A DNA stretch of 64,000 nucleotides from Sulfuritortus calidifontis (GTDB lineage: Bacteria > Pseudomonadota > Gammaproteobacteria > Burkholderiales > Thiobacillaceae), in the NCBI RefSeq assembly GCF_003967275.1, contig NZ_AP018721.1, positions 434,001 through 498,000 on the forward strand, in the 5' to 3' direction. Below are positions 1 through 11,705 of the stretch, one piece after another. The notes beneath the pieces are model-generated. The model did not search any database and had not been told where the DNA came from. It saw nothing but the letters and a program-made list of their open reading frames with translations. The number at the start of each line of letters is the position of its first letter. Position 1 is the stretch's first letter. Both the position numbers and the translations under genes were made by a program.

Positions 1-149
1 CCTTGGAAGCGGCCGAGGGTCGCGGCTTCCCCGAGTGGGTCGAGGTCGACGCCAAGGCCATGAAGGGTGTCTACAAGGCGCGCCCGCAGCGCTCCGAGTT
101 GCCGCCGACGATCAACGAGCACCTCGTGATCGAACTGTATTCCAAGTAA
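1..149 (+). CDS. rpsD: 30S ribosomal protein S4, C-terminal part (cut by window edge)
   Basis: The last 48 codons of ribosomal protein S4, which binds 16S rRNA early in small-subunit assembly. The frame opens at base 3 and ends at TAA 147-149; the start lies outside the window. The tail ending [11 protein letters not shown] is the strongly conserved S4 C terminus. rpoA follows after 26 bases and rplQ after that, the normal alpha-operon order, so the three are probably co-transcribed. In other proteobacteria S4 represses this operon translationally, but the target site would be upstream and is not visible here. Confidence 0.93.
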   Translation, partial: LEAAEGRGFPEWVEVDAKAMKGVYKARPQRSELPPTINEHLVIELYSK

Positions 150-175
150 TCCGTCCGCCTAAAGGTCTAAAACAT

Positions 176-1165
176 ATGTCGAACACTGGCGAGTTGCTGA
201 AACCCCGTATCGTCGAGGTCAACAGCATTTCCCCGCGTCAGGCGCGGGTTACGCTGGAGCCGTTCGAGCGTGGCTACGGTCACACTCTGGGCAACGCCCT
301 GCGCCGTATCCTGCTGTCTTCCATGCAGGGCTACGCGCCGACCGAGATCCGCATTGCCGGCGTCGTGCACGAGTACTCCACCATCGAGGGCGTGCAGGAA
401 GACGTCGTCGACATCCTGCTCAACCTCAAGGGCCTGTCGGTCAAGCTGAACAGCCGCAACGAAGCCACCCTGAGCGTGAAGAAGGAAGGCGAGGGCGTGG
501 TCACCGCCGGCGACCTGCAGGGTGGCCACGATGTCGAGATCCTGAACCCGGATCATGTCATCGCCCATGTCACCAAGGGTGGCAAGCTCGACATGGAAGT
601 CAAGATCGAGGCGGGCCGCGGCTATGTGCCGGTCACCGCGCGCACGGTCAAGGACGAGACCCGTCCGGTCGGCGTGATCATGATGGATGCCCTGTACAGC
701 CCGGTGAAGAAGGTCAGCTTCAGCGTCGACAGCGCCCGCGTCGAGCAGCGCACCGACCTGGACAAGCTGGTGCTCGAGGTCGAGACCAACGGCGTGATCG
801 AACCGGAAGAGGCCGTGCGCGGCGCCGCCCGCCTGCTGATCGAGCAGCTGATGCCGTTCGCCGACCTGAAGGGCGTCAGCCTGTCGTCCGAGCAGCCCAG
901 CGCCGCCAGCGGTGCCCAGATCGATCCGATCCTGCTGCGTCCGGTGGACGAGCTGGAACTGACCGTGCGCTCCGCCAACTGCCTGAAGGCCGAGAACATC
1001 TACTACATCGGTGATCTGATCCAGCGCACCGAGAACGAATTGCTCAAGACCCCCAACCTGGGCCGCAAGTCCCTGAACGAGATCAAGGACGTGCTGGCCG
1101 CGCGCGGTCTGACCCTGGGCATGAAGCTGGAAAACTGGCCGCCCGTTGGCTTGGAAAAGCCCTAA
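176..1165 (+). CDS. rpoA: DNA-directed RNA polymerase subunit alpha
   Basis: Alpha subunit of RNA polymerase, 329 aa, the usual length. The N-terminal domain (about residues 1-230) dimerises and nucleates core assembly; it contains the conserved [20 protein letters not shown] segment. A linker leads to the C-terminal domain (about 250-320), which contacts UP elements and activators and holds the helix-hairpin-helix region around [14 protein letters not shown]. The ATG at 176 is chosen because homologs begin close to [11 protein letters not shown]; in-frame codons upstream belong to the rpsD region and are spurious. rplQ follows 30 bases downstream. Confidence 0.98.
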   Translation: MSNTGELLKPRIVEVNSISPRQARVTLEPFERGYGHTLGNALRRILLSSMQGYAPTEIRIAGVVHEYSTIEGVQEDVVDILLNLKGLSVKLNSRNEATLSVKKEGEGVVTAGDLQGGHDVEILNPDHVIAHVTKGGKLDMEVKIEAGRGYVPVTARTVKDETRPVGVIMMDALYSPVKKVSFSVDSARVEQRTDLDKLVLEVETNGVIEPEEAVRGAARLLIEQLMPFADLKGVSLSSEQPSAASGAQIDPILLRPVDELELTVRSANCLKAENIYYIGDLIQRTENELLKTPNLGRKSLNEIKDVLAARGLTLGMKLENWPPVGLEKP

Positions 1166-1195
1166 GCCGCGGCTCGAACAAAGAGGTAATACAAA

Positions 1196-1585
1196 ATGCG
1201 TCATCGCCTGTCCAACCGCAAACTGAACCGCACCAGCAGCCATCGCTCCGCGATGCTGCGCAACCTGACCAACGCCCTGTTGCGTCACGAGGTGATCAGC
1301 ACCACCCTGCCCAAGGCCAAGGAACTGCGCCGCGTGGCCGAGCCCCTGATCACCCTGGGCAAGAAGCCGAGCCTGGCCAACCGCCGTCTCGCCTTCGACC
1401 GGACGCGCGATCGCGACATCGTGGCCAAGCTGTTCGACGATCTGGGCCCGCGCTTCATGGCCCGTCCCGGCGGCTACCTGCGCATCCTCAAGGCCGGCTT
1501 CCGCAAGGGCGACAACGCGCCCATGGCCCTGGTGGAGCTGGTGGACCGGCCCGAAGCGCAGGAAGGTTCTGCGGCGGCTGAATAA
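1196..1585 (+). CDS. rplQ: 50S ribosomal protein L17
   Basis: Large-subunit ribosomal protein L17, 129 aa. The N terminus [17 protein letters not shown] and the following block [26 protein letters not shown] are diagnostic of the family; the C-terminal tail after about residue 118 is variable and acidic/alanine rich, as in other betaproteobacteria. A purine-rich stretch AAAGAGGTAA just upstream supplies the ribosome binding site. It is the last gene of the alpha operon: a strong hairpin terminator starts 18 bases after the stop codon. Confidence 0.98.
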   Translation: MRHRLSNRKLNRTSSHRSAMLRNLTNALLRHEVISTTLPKAKELRRVAEPLITLGKKPSLANRRLAFDRTRDRDIVAKLFDDLGPRFMARPGGYLRILKAGFRKGDNAPMALVELVDRPEAQEGSAAAE

Positions 1586-1603
1586 AGCGGCGCAAGCTGT
1601 GGT

Positions 1604-1631
1604 AAAAAGGCCGGCATTGCCGGCCTTTTTT
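1604..1631 (+). terminator. Rho-independent terminator of the alpha operon
   Basis: Seven-base-pair stem GGCCGGC (1609-1615) / GCCGGCC (1619-1625) with loop ATT, preceded by five A and followed by six T, so it can work on both strands. It directly follows rplQ and lies 12 bases before the start of the next gene. Confidence 0.93.
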
Positions 1632-1642
1632 CATTTCCCGCG

Positions 1643-2392
1643 ATGATTGCGCTATTCACCGATTACGGCTGGGCCGACCCCTATGTCGGCCAGGTCAAGG
1701 CCGTGCTGGCCCGCGAGGCCCCGGCTGTACCGGTCATCGACCTGCTGCACGGCGCGCCGGACTTCAACGCCCATGCCGGGGCGCAGCTGCTCGACGCCCT
1801 GTGTCGCGCCTTCCCTGAAGGCAGCGTGTTCTTCTGCGTGGTCGATCCCGGCGTCGGCGGGCCGCGCCAGGCCGTGGTGCTCGATGCCGACGGCCGCTGG
1901 TTCGTCGGCCCGGACAACGGCCTGCTCTCGGTAGTGGCCGCCCGGGCCCGCCAAGTACGCTACTGGCAGATCACCTGGCGGCCAGAAAACCTGTCCGACA
2001 CCTTTCACGGCCGCGACCTGTTCGCGCCGATCGCCGCCTGGATCGCCGCCGGCCGTTTCCCTGAAGACAAGCTCAAGCCCATCGCCCAGCTCGAGGTGCA
2101 GTTCGACCCGGCCGACCTGGCGCGGATCATCTACATCGACCATTACGGCAATGCCTGGACCGGTCTGCGTGGCGGCCTCATGACCGGGCAGACGGCGCTG
2201 GAGGTGAAGGGGCAGGCGCTGCGCTATTTCCGCACCTTCGGCGAGGCCGGCAAGGGCGAGGCCTTCTGGCATGTGAACAGCTCGGGCCTGGTCGAGATCG
2301 CGGCCAACCGGACCAGCGCGGCTGAGCTGCTGGGCCTGAAGATCGGGGACAAGGTCGGCCTGGCCGGGCCGGCCGCCGAGGCGCTGCACTAG
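1643..2392 (+). CDS. SAM hydroxide adenosyltransferase (DUF62 family)
   Basis: Member of the DUF62 family (249 aa) whose characterised bacterial and archaeal members use activated water to cleave S-adenosylmethionine to adenosine and methionine; the family also contains the fluorinase and chlorinase. The N-terminal TDYG motif (6-9), DPGVGG, a following arginine, FVGPDNGLL and the HGRD motif match the family, including positions of the Asp/Arg/His triad that activates hydroxide. The long halogenase-specific insertion is not evident, so plain SAM hydrolysis is the likelier activity. It probably has its own promoter, since a terminator lies just upstream. It overlaps the convergent pseudouridine synthase by 4 bases. 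Confidence 0.85.
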   Translation: MIALFTDYGWADPYVGQVKAVLAREAPAVPVIDLLHGAPDFNAHAGAQLLDALCRAFPEGSVFFCVVDPGVGGPRQAVVLDADGRWFVGPDNGLLSVVAARARQVRYWQITWRPENLSDTFHGRDLFAPIAAWIAAGRFPEDKLKPIAQLEVQFDPADLARIIYIDHYGNAWTGLRGGLMTGQTALEVKGQALRYFRTFGEAGKGEAFWHVNSSGLVEIAANRTSAAELLGLKIGDKVGLAGPAAEALH

Positions 2393-3120
2393 AAGCGCTC
2401 GTCCTCGCGCAAATAGCGCCACTGGCCCAGGGGCAGCTCGCCCAGGCGCACGCGGCCGATGCGCACGCGCTTGAGCCCCACCACCTTGAGCCCGACCAAC
2501 TCGCACATGCGGCGGATCTGGCGCTTGCGGCCTTCCTTCAGAATGAAGCGCAACTGGTCGCGGTTTTGCCAGCTGACCTTGGCCGGCCTGAGCTTGTGGC
2601 CGTCGAGCGACAGGCCGTGGTTGAGCAGGGCCAGGCCTTTCTCGTCGAGCCGCCCCTCCACCCGCACCAGATATTCCTTTTCCACCTGGGAGTCGTCGCC
2701 GATCAGGTGCCGGGCGATGCGTCCGTCCTGAGTGAGCACCAACAAGCCTGTGGAATCGATGTCCAAACGGCCGGCCGGGGCCAGGCCTTTCAGCATGGCC
2801 GGGCTGAAGGCCGGGCCGCGGCTCTCCTGCCATTGGGTGTCGCGCTGGATCAAGGCCAGCGCGGGCGTGAAGCCCGGCTCCGGCTGGCCGGAGACATAGC
2901 CCACCGGTTTGTGCAGCAATATGGTTACCCGGCGCTGCTGTTGTTGGTCGGCCTGCTGGGCAAGCCGGATCTCGCAATCGGGGGCGACCTTGGTGCCGAG
3001 CACGTCGACCTTGAGGCCGTCGACAAAGACCCAGCCGCGCTCGATGTAAGCGTCGGCTTCGCGCCGCGAGCACAGCCCGCGTTCGGCCATGAGTTTGGAC
3101 AGGCGGATGAGTTCAGTCAT
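2389..3120 (-). CDS. rluF: RsuA/RluB/RluF-family rRNA pseudouridine synthase
   Basis: A 243-residue enzyme that isomerises a uridine of rRNA to pseudouridine. An N-terminal S4 RNA-binding domain (about 5-60, [19 protein letters not shown]) precedes the catalytic domain with [17 protein letters not shown], whose Asp is the nucleophile, and the [13 protein letters not shown] block. The overall pattern is closest to RluF (23S rRNA U2604), but separating RluF from RluB or RluE needs a tree. The start codon lies inside the last codons of the upstream ORF6N gene (8-base overlap), implying co-transcription with it. Confidence 0.85.
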   Translation of the reverse strand: MTELIRLSKLMAERGLCSRREADAYIERGWVFVDGLKVDVLGTKVAPDCEIRLAQQADQQQQRRVTILLHKPVGYVSGQPEPGFTPALALIQRDTQWQESRGPAFSPAMLKGLAPAGRLDIDSTGLLVLTQDGRIARHLIGDDSQVEKEYLVRVEGRLDEKGLALLNHGLSLDGHKLRPAKVSWQNRDQLRFILKEGRKRQIRRMCELVGLKVVGLKRVRIGRVRLGELPLGQWRYLREDERF

Positions 3121-3664
3121 CTTTCGGCGTGACGAATCCGATGGGGCGTTTCTTGGTTTGTGGTGGTTTCATCAGTTCCCGGATGGTCTGGATCAAACCG
3201 GCGATGGCTTGGTCATGGGTCTGAAGCTTGGCCTCGACCCGCCGTTCCAGTTCATCCAGCCGCTTGGCCAATTCCTTGTTGCCGGCCAGCATCTCACGCA
3301 GTTGGACGAAGGCGCGCACGACGTAGACGCTCATTTCCACGGCGCGGGGCGAATTGAGCACCGTGGCAGCCATGATCGCGCCATGCTCGGTAAATACCAG
3401 CGGAGGCTTGCGGCGGCCACCCCAACTTGAAGTCGCAATTTGCGACTTCAAGTTGGCATATTCATCCTGGCTCAGCTCGAAGATGAAGTCGGGCGGAAAG
3501 CGGTCCCGGTTACGCCGGACCTGCTCGTTGAGCCGTTTCGTCTCCACGCCATAGAGCGCGGCCAGGTCTGAGTCCAGCAGAACGCGCTGGCCGCGCAGGA
3601 CAAGAATGGAATGGGTCAGATGCTCGACAAGTGGGGCAGATACGGCAAGGGTCTTTTTTGGCAT
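3113..3664 (-). CDS. ORF6N-domain (phage antirepressor-like) protein
   Basis: A 183-residue protein with an N-terminal ORF6N domain (about 15-100): [55 protein letters not shown], then [21 protein letters not shown]6N domains were defined in phage and large DNA-virus proteins and are thought to bind DNA; chromosomal copies are common and mostly unstudied. The C terminus (about 125-165) is a predicted helical or coiled-coil region. No other phage genes surround it, so it looks like a domesticated or singly transferred gene between uvrA and rluF. A perfect DNA palindrome is embedded in the codons of its most conserved motif. Confidence 0.85.
   Translation of the reverse strand: MPKKTLAVSAPLVEHLTHSILVLRGQRVLLDSDLAALYGVETKRLNEQVRRNRDRFPPDFIFELSQDEYANLKSQIATSSWGGRRKPPLVFTEHGAIMAATVLNSPRAVEMSVYVVRAFVQLREMLAGNKELAKRLDELERRVEAKLQTHDQAIAGLIQTIRELMKPPQTKKRPIGFVTPKDD
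3422..3456. repeat. Perfect 17-bp inverted repeat inside the ORF6N gene
   Basis: Two 17-base arms, 3422-3438 (CCAACTTGAAGTCGCAA) and 3440-3456, are exact reverse complements around a single central T. Read on the minus strand they encode the conserved [11 protein letters not shown] segment of the ORF6N domain. It cannot be a terminator of this gene because translation runs through it, but it would form a very stable mRNA hairpin or a symmetric protein-binding site. Confidence 0.95.
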
Positions 3665-3689
3665 GGTTCCTCCCTTTTTGCGGGGAAGC

Positions 3690-6500
<2,811 letters not shown>

Positions 6501-6577
6501 GCTGTGCGATGTGGAATCAGGACAATCCGCCAATATACCGGTTTCAGCCGGTTCGCCCAAATGGGCAGGACGGGACC

Positions 6578-7111
6578 TCAGTAGACTTCCCGGGCCAGCT
6601 TGAGCAGCTGGGAACTGATCGACAGTCCCGCGCGCCGGGCGGCGCTCAGGTTGATCTTGAAGGCGATGCGGGGGCCCTCCCGGATCAGCTCGATCATCAC
6701 GCCGCGCGCGGCCATGCCTTCCTCCTCGCCGATGGTGAGCACTGGCGCGGTGCCCAGTCCGGCCAGCACCCGGTTCAGGTTGTCGGCCCCGGCGATGAAT
6801 AGCACCTGACAGGTCAGGGCGGCCTGGACGCTGGCCGGCCGGGCGATGCTGACCGCGCCGTTCCTGAGCGGCTTGCCCTGCAGGGAATCGAGGGCGGGGC
6901 CGAAAGGGTCGGGGCCCAGCACGCAAAGCATGGCGCCCGGGCGGGTGCCGGCCGGCCAGTCGATGAACTTGGGAAAGTTGTAGAGCATGGCGGCCTTGGC
7001 CTGATATTCAGTCAGGCCCTCGGCCCGTGCCACAGAGCCAAGGGCAGCCAGCAACGCCAGCAAGGCGAGCAGGGGCCGGTTTGACCAGGTCGGGCGGAGC
7101 CCAAGCGGCAT
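6578..7111 (-). CDS. YfiR-like (DUF4154) periplasmic protein
   Basis: A 177-residue exported protein with a hydrophobic signal sequence (about 12-30, ending SVARA) and the YfiR family pattern [36 protein letters not shown], and [25 protein letters not shown]. In Pseudomonas, YfiR is the periplasmic repressor of the diguanylate cyclase YfiN; most DUF4154 proteins are found beside sensor kinases or cyclases and TonB receptors. Its ATG is two bases beyond the stop of the TonB receptor gene, so the two are surely co-transcribed. No cyclase is adjacent; the nearest membrane sensor is the hybrid kinase at 11.7-13.6 kb. Partner unknown. Confidence 0.85.
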   Translation of the reverse strand: MPLGLRPTWSNRPLLALLALLAALGSVARAEGLTEYQAKAAMLYNFPKFIDWPAGTRPGAMLCVLGPDPFGPALDSLQGKPLRNGAVSIARPASVQAALTCQVLFIAGADNLNRVLAGLGTAPVLTIGEEEGMAARGVMIELIREGPRIAFKINLSAARRAGLSISSQLLKLAREVY

Positions 7112-7113
7112 GA

Positions 7114-9123
7114 TCAGAAGCGGTAGCCGAGTTTCAGCCGCCAGGTGCGGCCGTCCTGGTGCAGCAGGGCCTGGCTATGCTCGTCCGAACCGGGGTCCAC
7201 GCAGTCCTGGTCGAACAGGTTGTAGATGCCGGCGGAGACCTCCAGGCCCTTGGCCAGTTTGCTGCTGGTGAGCGTGAGGTTGGTCACCACGCTGCTGCCG
7301 GCGCTGATGCCCGGGTGGCTGGTGCGGCGGCTGCCGAGGTATTGCAGCTCCAGGCCGCTGCGCCAGCGGTTGCCCAGGATCGGCTGGCTCCAGTTCAGTT
7401 TGGCCAGATGGCGCGGCGAGTTGTCCAGCCAGGTGCCATCCTCGCGCTCGGCCAGTTGCCAGCTATAGCTTGCCCTCAGTTGGCTGCCGTCGGCCCAACG
7501 GCGCTCGGCCTCGAGCTCGATGCCGTTGGCCTTGGCCTGGGCGATGTTGTTGAACATCAGGTCGCCCCCCGGCAGGGTTACCTGCTCGATCAGATTGTCG
7601 ATGACATAGTGGTAGGTCGCTGCCGTCAGCCGGATATCGCTGCCGATCACCTTCTCCAGCACCAGTTCATAGGTCTTGATCTTCTCCGGCCGCAGATTGG
7701 GGTTGGCCAGTTGGTCTGGCGGGCCGAGGGCGGTGTAGTAGAGCTCATAGGCATCAGGGGCACGGAAAGCGGTGCCATAGAGGGCCTTCAGCGTGGTCGT
7801 GTTGTCCCATCGATGGATCAGGCCCAGGCGGGGATTGACGCTCTCGTGGCCTTCGGCCGAGCGGTCGAAGCGAAGGCCGGCGCTGAGCAGGGTGCGCTCG
7901 CTCAGGCTGTATTCGTCCTGGAGGTATAGCCCCCAGCGCTGACTCCGACGTCGGTCGTCCAGGTAGACCGCATAGGGGTCGAGATCGTAGTTGGCCTGAT
8001 CGCGCTGCCCATCGCGCTGGTACTCGGCACCGAAGACCAGCTTGTGGTTCTGGAAGGCGGTGTGCACGAATTTCAGTTCCCCGCCCCACCAGCGGCCGTC
8101 GGTCCGGTCGTGGTTGACTACCCCGGAATAGGGGTAGTCGCCGCTGAAGTGATACAGCCCATAGTAGGCCCGGCCGGTGAACTCCAGCTGCTCGGTCAGG
8201 CGCTGCTGGTATTGAAGATCGAGGAAGGACTGACGGTCGATGGTCGCTGAGCGCGGATCGTTGAAGTCCTGGCCGTAAGAGGCAGTGGGAACGCCCTTTT
8301 TGCGGTCGGCATGGGCCAAGGAAAGCGTGAAATCGGCGAAGCTGAACTTGCCGTAGAAGTTGTCGGCGCGGTCGTGATCGAGGCCGACCGCGGTGCCGCC
8401 GAACTCCGGGTAGAAGAGATTCTGTCCCTGGCTGTCGTAGCGGCCGATGGAGAGCAGGACCTCGAGGCCGTTGTCGAGCCGGCGGCCGTAGCTGGCGCGG
8501 GTCTTCCAGGTATCGTGGCTGGCGACCTCGGCCGAGACCTCGGCGCCGTCGAGCTGGCGGCCCTGCTTGGTGATCACGTTGATCACCCCGAATAAGGCGT
8601 TGTTGCCGTAGATGGCCGAGCCGGGGCCGGGCACGAACTCCACCCGTTCGATCAGGTCGACGTCGAGGATGAAGTCGCTGCCGACCAGGCCGCCGTCGTA
8701 GACGTTGTCGTTGACTCGGTGCCCGTCGACCAGCAGGAGCAGGCGGGTGTTGTAGTCGCCCGGCCGGCCGAAGCCGCGCACCCCGACATAGCTGTAGTTG
8801 CGGTCGTAGCTGACGTAGACGCCGCGGATCGTCTTGAGGATGTCGGCCAGGGTGCGGTGGCCATAGGCCATGATCTCCTCGGCCGTGATCACGGTCACCG
8901 CCGAGGGCGCCTCGCTCGCCTTTTGCTGGAATTTGGAGGCCGAAAAGACCTCCATGTTGAGCAGGTCTTCCAGGGCGAAGCTGGCGAGATCGGGGGGCGC
9001 GGCCGTCGCGGCGACGGGGCCGGCCTGCCAGGCGAGGGCGGCGAGCAGGGCCGGCAAGAGGTGGGGCCGGAACCGGTGGCAACGGGTTGAATCTGGGGCG
9101 CGGCTTGGTCGAATCCTGTCCAT
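7114..9123 (-). CDS. TonB-dependent outer-membrane receptor
   Basis: Outer-membrane receptor of 669 aa. A basic N terminus and hydrophobic stretch (about 22-42) form the signal sequence; the plug domain follows (about 65-180), with SAPSAVTVITAEEIMAYG-like start, VGVRGFG, LLLLVDGHRVND and GPGSAIYGNNALFGVINVITK; the rest is a beta-barrel ending in GYRF, with a C-terminal phenylalanine. A possible TonB box is near MEVFSAS. The ligand cannot be deduced; the plug is of the vitamin B12/colicin-receptor type often paired with DUF4154 proteins, as here. A good AGGAG lies before the ATG. Sixty-odd bases separate it from the divergent efflux gene. Confidence 0.9.
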   Translation of the reverse strand: MDRIRPSRAPDSTRCHRFRPHLLPALLAALAWQAGPVAATAAPPDLASFALEDLLNMEVFSASKFQQKASEAPSAVTVITAEEIMAYGHRTLADILKTIRGVYVSYDRNYSYVGVRGFGRPGDYNTRLLLLVDGHRVNDNVYDGGLVGSDFILDVDLIERVEFVPGPGSAIYGNNALFGVINVITKQGRQLDGAEVSAEVASHDTWKTRASYGRRLDNGLEVLLSIGRYDSQGQNLFYPEFGGTAVGLDHDRADNFYGKFSFADFTLSLAHADRKKGVPTASYGQDFNDPRSATIDRQSFLDLQYQQRLTEQLEFTGRAYYGLYHFSGDYPYSGVVNHDRTDGRWWGGELKFVHTAFQNHKLVFGAEYQRDGQRDQANYDLDPYAVYLDDRRRSQRWGLYLQDEYSLSERTLLSAGLRFDRSAEGHESVNPRLGLIHRWDNTTTLKALYGTAFRAPDAYELYYTALGPPDQLANPNLRPEKIKTYELVLEKVIGSDIRLTAATYHYVIDNLIEQVTLPGGDLMFNNIAQAKANGIELEAERRWADGSQLRASYSWQLAEREDGTWLDNSPRHLAKLNWSQPILGNRWRSGLELQYLGSRRTSHPGISAGSSVVTNLTLTSSKLAKGLEVSAGIYNLFDQDCVDPGSDEHSQALLHQDGRTWRLKLGYRF

Positions 9124-9194
9124 CTTCCACTCCTGGCTCGGTCTGGCGCCGTAAACCGGCTAATATATGGCCATTTTCGCGCAAACCTTCAGCC

Positions 9195-10577
9195 ATGTCT
9201 TCCGAAGTCGCTCCCATGACCCGCTCCGAGCGCCGGGCCGCCGCTTCGCTGGCCGCCATTTTCGGCCTGCGCATGCTGGGCATGTTCCTGATCCTGCCGG
9301 TGTTCGCCCTCTATGCCCAAGACCTGCCGGGCGGCGACGACCATGCCCTGGTCGGCCTGGCCCTGGGCATGTACGGCCTGACCCAGGCCCTGTTCATGCT
9401 GCCCTTCGGCATGGCCTCGGACCGCTGGGGCCGCAAGCCGGTGATCATCGCCGGTCTACTACTGTTCGCCTTGGGCAGCTTCGTCGCGGCGGCGGCGGAC
9501 GACATCTACATGGTGATCCTTGGCCGGGCCCTGCAGGGGGCGGGCGCGATTTCGGCGGCGGTCACCGCCCTCTTGGCCGACCTGACCCGCGAGGAGAAGC
9601 GCACCCAGGCCATGGCCATGGTCGGCAGCACCATCGGCCTGGCCTTCGCCCTCTCCCTGGCTGCCGGCCCGCTGTTCTATCGCTGGATCGGCGTGCCCGG
9701 CATCTTCGCCATGACCGGGGTGCTGGCCTTGCTCGCCATCGTCGTCGTCAAGTTCGTCACGCCCAATCCCGGCCTGACCGTGTTCCACTCCGACGCCCAG
9801 ACCAATCCCCGCCGCCTGGGCGACGTGCTGCGTGACGGCGAGCTGCTGCGCCTGGATTTCGGCATCTTCGCCCTGCATGCGGCGCAGATGGCCATGTTCC
9901 TCATCGTGCCGCTCGCCCTGAGCGACGCCGGCGGCCTGCCGGCCGACGCCCACTGGCAGGTCTATCTGCCGGTCCTGCTCGGCTCCTTTGTCTTCCTGGT
10001 GCCGGCGGTGATATATGGGGAGAAATACGGTCGGATGAAGCCGGTGTTCGTCTCCGCCATCGGCCTTATGTTTTTGGCCCAGCTTGGTTTCAGCCTGTTC
10101 ATCGGCCATTTCTGGGCGGTAGTGGCCACCCTGCTGGCCTATTTCGTCGCCTTCAACATCCTGGAGGCGACCCTGCCCTCGCTGGTGTCCAAGGTGGCCC
10201 CGGCCGAGGCCAAAGGCACGGCGATGGGGGTATACAATACCGCCCAGGCCTTGGGCCTGTTCTTCGGCGGCGCAGTCGGCGGCTGGCTGGCCAAGGGCTG
10301 GGGGCAATCCGCGGTGTTCGTCTTCTGCGCCGCGCTGATCGGCGTCTGGCTGGTGCTGGCCAAGGGGATGCGGCCGCCGCTGCGGGTGAAGACCCAGATG
10401 TTCCATGTCGGCCACCTGGAGGCCGCCGCCGTGCAGCAGCTGGCCGCCCGGCTCTCGGTGTTCGCCGGGGTCGAGTCGGTGACCGTGCTGGTGGACGAGG
10501 GCGTGGTGATGCTCAAGGTGAGCCAGCTGGGCTGGGATGAAGAAGGTGTGAAGCATGTCTTGCAAGGGGGAGAATGA
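9195..10577 (+). CDS. yajR: YajR-like MFS efflux transporter
   Basis: Major-facilitator proton-driven exporter, 460 aa with about 12 membrane segments; the loop 2-3 motif GMASDRWGRKPVI is the MFS motif A. The C-terminal cytoplasmic tail (about 390-460) has a small alpha/beta domain with FAGVESVTVLVDEGVVMLKV, matching the YAM domain that distinguishes E. coli YajR. Substrate unknown. The ATG at 9195 is preferred; one at 9216 is possible, while the longer frame upstream overlaps the promoter region. ssb starts directly after its stop codon, so both are co-transcribed, as in many betaproteobacteria. Confidence 0.88.
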   Translation: MSSEVAPMTRSERRAAASLAAIFGLRMLGMFLILPVFALYAQDLPGGDDHALVGLALGMYGLTQALFMLPFGMASDRWGRKPVIIAGLLLFALGSFVAAAADDIYMVILGRALQGAGAISAAVTALLADLTREEKRTQAMAMVGSTIGLAFALSLAAGPLFYRWIGVPGIFAMTGVLALLAIVVVKFVTPNPGLTVFHSDAQTNPRRLGDVLRDGELLRLDFGIFALHAAQMAMFLIVPLALSDAGGLPADAHWQVYLPVLLGSFVFLVPAVIYGEKYGRMKPVFVSAIGLMFLAQLGFSLFIGHFWAVVATLLAYFVAFNILEATLPSLVSKVAPAEAKGTAMGVYNTAQALGLFFGGAVGGWLAKGWGQSAVFVFCAALIGVWLVLAKGMRPPLRVKTQMFHVGHLEAAAVQQLAARLSVFAGVESVTVLVDEGVVMLKVSQLGWDEEGVKHVLQGGE

Positions 10578-11030
10578 ATGGCTTCGGTGAACAAGGTAAT
10601 TCTGGTCGGCAATCTGGGCGCGGACCCGGAAACCCGTTACATGCCCAGCGGTGACGCGGTGACCACCATCCGGCTGGCGACCACCGACCGGTTCAAGGAC
10701 AAGAGCGGCGAGCGCCAGGAGCGCACCGAATGGCACCGGGTGGTGTTCTTCGGCAAGCTGGCCGAGATCGCCGGGGAATATCTGAAGAAGGGGCGCTCGG
10801 TCTATGTCGAGGGCAGCCTGCGCACCCGCGAATGGGAGAAGGATGGCGTCAAGCGCTATTCCACCGAGATCGTCGCCAACGAAATGCAGATGCTCGGCGG
10901 CCGCGGCGAGGGCGGCGGTGGCGGTTCCTGGAGCGGCAGCGAGGAATCCGGCGGCGGCCGCAAGTCGGGCGGTTCCGGCGGTGGTGCGGGCGGCGGCTTC
11001 GACGATCTGGACGACGACATCCCGTTCTGA
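10578..11030 (+). CDS. ssb: Single-stranded DNA-binding protein
   Basis: SSB, 150 aa, coats single-stranded DNA in replication, recombination and repair. The OB fold (about 1-108) shows [42 protein letters not shown] and [12 protein letters not shown]; a glycine/serine-rich linker (about 110-140) leads to the acidic tip DDDIPF that recruits partner proteins. Its ATG follows the stop codon of the MFS gene without a gap. The response-regulator gene starts 16 bases after its stop, so transcription may continue into the signalling genes. Confidence 0.97.
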   Translation: MASVNKVILVGNLGADPETRYMPSGDAVTTIRLATTDRFKDKSGERQERTEWHRVVFFGKLAEIAGEYLKKGRSVYVEGSLRTREWEKDGVKRYSTEIVANEMQMLGGRGEGGGGGSWSGSEESGGGRKSGGSGGGAGGGFDDLDDDIPF

Positions 11031-11045
11031 CCGGCGCGACCTGCC

Positions 11046-11669
11046 ATGAAGGCCATCCTGGCCGATGATCACGCCCTGTTCCGCGACGGCTTCGCGCTGT
11101 TGCTGAAACAATTGGAGGCGGATGCCGAGGTGTTGGAGGCCGCCAGCCTGGACGAGGCCTTGCTCCAGGCCCGGCAGCACCCCGAGGCGGACCTGCTCCT
11201 ACTTGACCTGTCGATGCCCGGCATGGACGGCATCGACAGCGTGCAGCAGGTGCTGGATCAGCACCCGGACATCCCCGTGGTCATCCTCTCCGCCTCGGAA
11301 TCGCGGCCCCAGGTCGAGGCGCTGATGGAGATGGGCGTCGCCGGTTTCATCCCCAAATCCTCTTCTTCCCAAGTCATGTTCTCCGCCCTGCGCCTGGTGC
11401 TGTCGGGCGGGGTCTATGTCCCCTCGCAACTGGTCGGCGCCAGCGGCCCGGCGATCCCTGACGACAGCGTCCTGGCCCGGTTGACCGAGCGTCAGCGCGA
11501 GGTCCTGCGCCTGCTGGCGGGCGGCCGGACCAACAAGCAGATCTGCCGCGAGCTGAATCTGAGCGAAGGCACGGTCAAGGTCCATCTCAACGCCGTCTAC
11601 CGCGTGCTCGGCGTGGCCAATCGCATCGAGGCCGCCCTCCTGGCGCGCCGTCTCAATCTCGTGCTGTAA
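11046..11669 (+). CDS. NarL/LuxR-family response regulator
   Basis: Two-component transcription factor of 207 aa. Receiver domain (about 1-118) with acidic pair D7-D8, phosphoacceptor D54 in LLLDLSMPGMDG and conserved K in IPKSS; linker; LuxR-type helix-turn-helix (about 140-205) with LTERQREVLRLLAGGRTNKQICRELNLSEGTVKVH. It lies between ssb and the hybrid histidine kinase gene, 36 bases before the latter, so the kinase is the natural partner. Target genes are not known; the downstream FadL, ligase and TonB receptor genes are candidates by position. Confidence 0.92.
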   Translation: MKAILADDHALFRDGFALLLKQLEADAEVLEAASLDEALLQARQHPEADLLLLDLSMPGMDGIDSVQQVLDQHPDIPVVILSASESRPQVEALMEMGVAGFIPKSSSSQVMFSALRLVLSGGVYVPSQLVGASGPAIPDDSVLARLTERQREVLRLLAGGRTNKQICRELNLSEGTVKVHLNAVYRVLGVANRIEAALLARRLNLVL

Positions 11670-11705
11670 AGGGCGGCCGGCGATGCCCTGCGCGAGGGTG
11701 CTGAC

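Noticed and set aside
167-1288. 373-codon minus-strand frame opposite rpoA and the start of rplQ
   Set aside because: Shadow of two universally conserved genes; no homology or ribosome site.
1643-2392. Halogenase (fluorinase/chlorinase) activity for the DUF62 protein
   Set aside because: The protein is short and lacks an evident halogenase-specific insertion; its motifs fit the water-activating branch.
3422-3456. Palindrome read as a transcription terminator
   Set aside because: It lies in the middle of an intact gene and has no T run; translation through it is required for the conserved domain.
9124-9194. Cobalamin riboswitch upstream of the TonB receptor
   Set aside because: Only about 70 bases separate the divergent genes, far too short for the aptamer, and no B12-box was seen.
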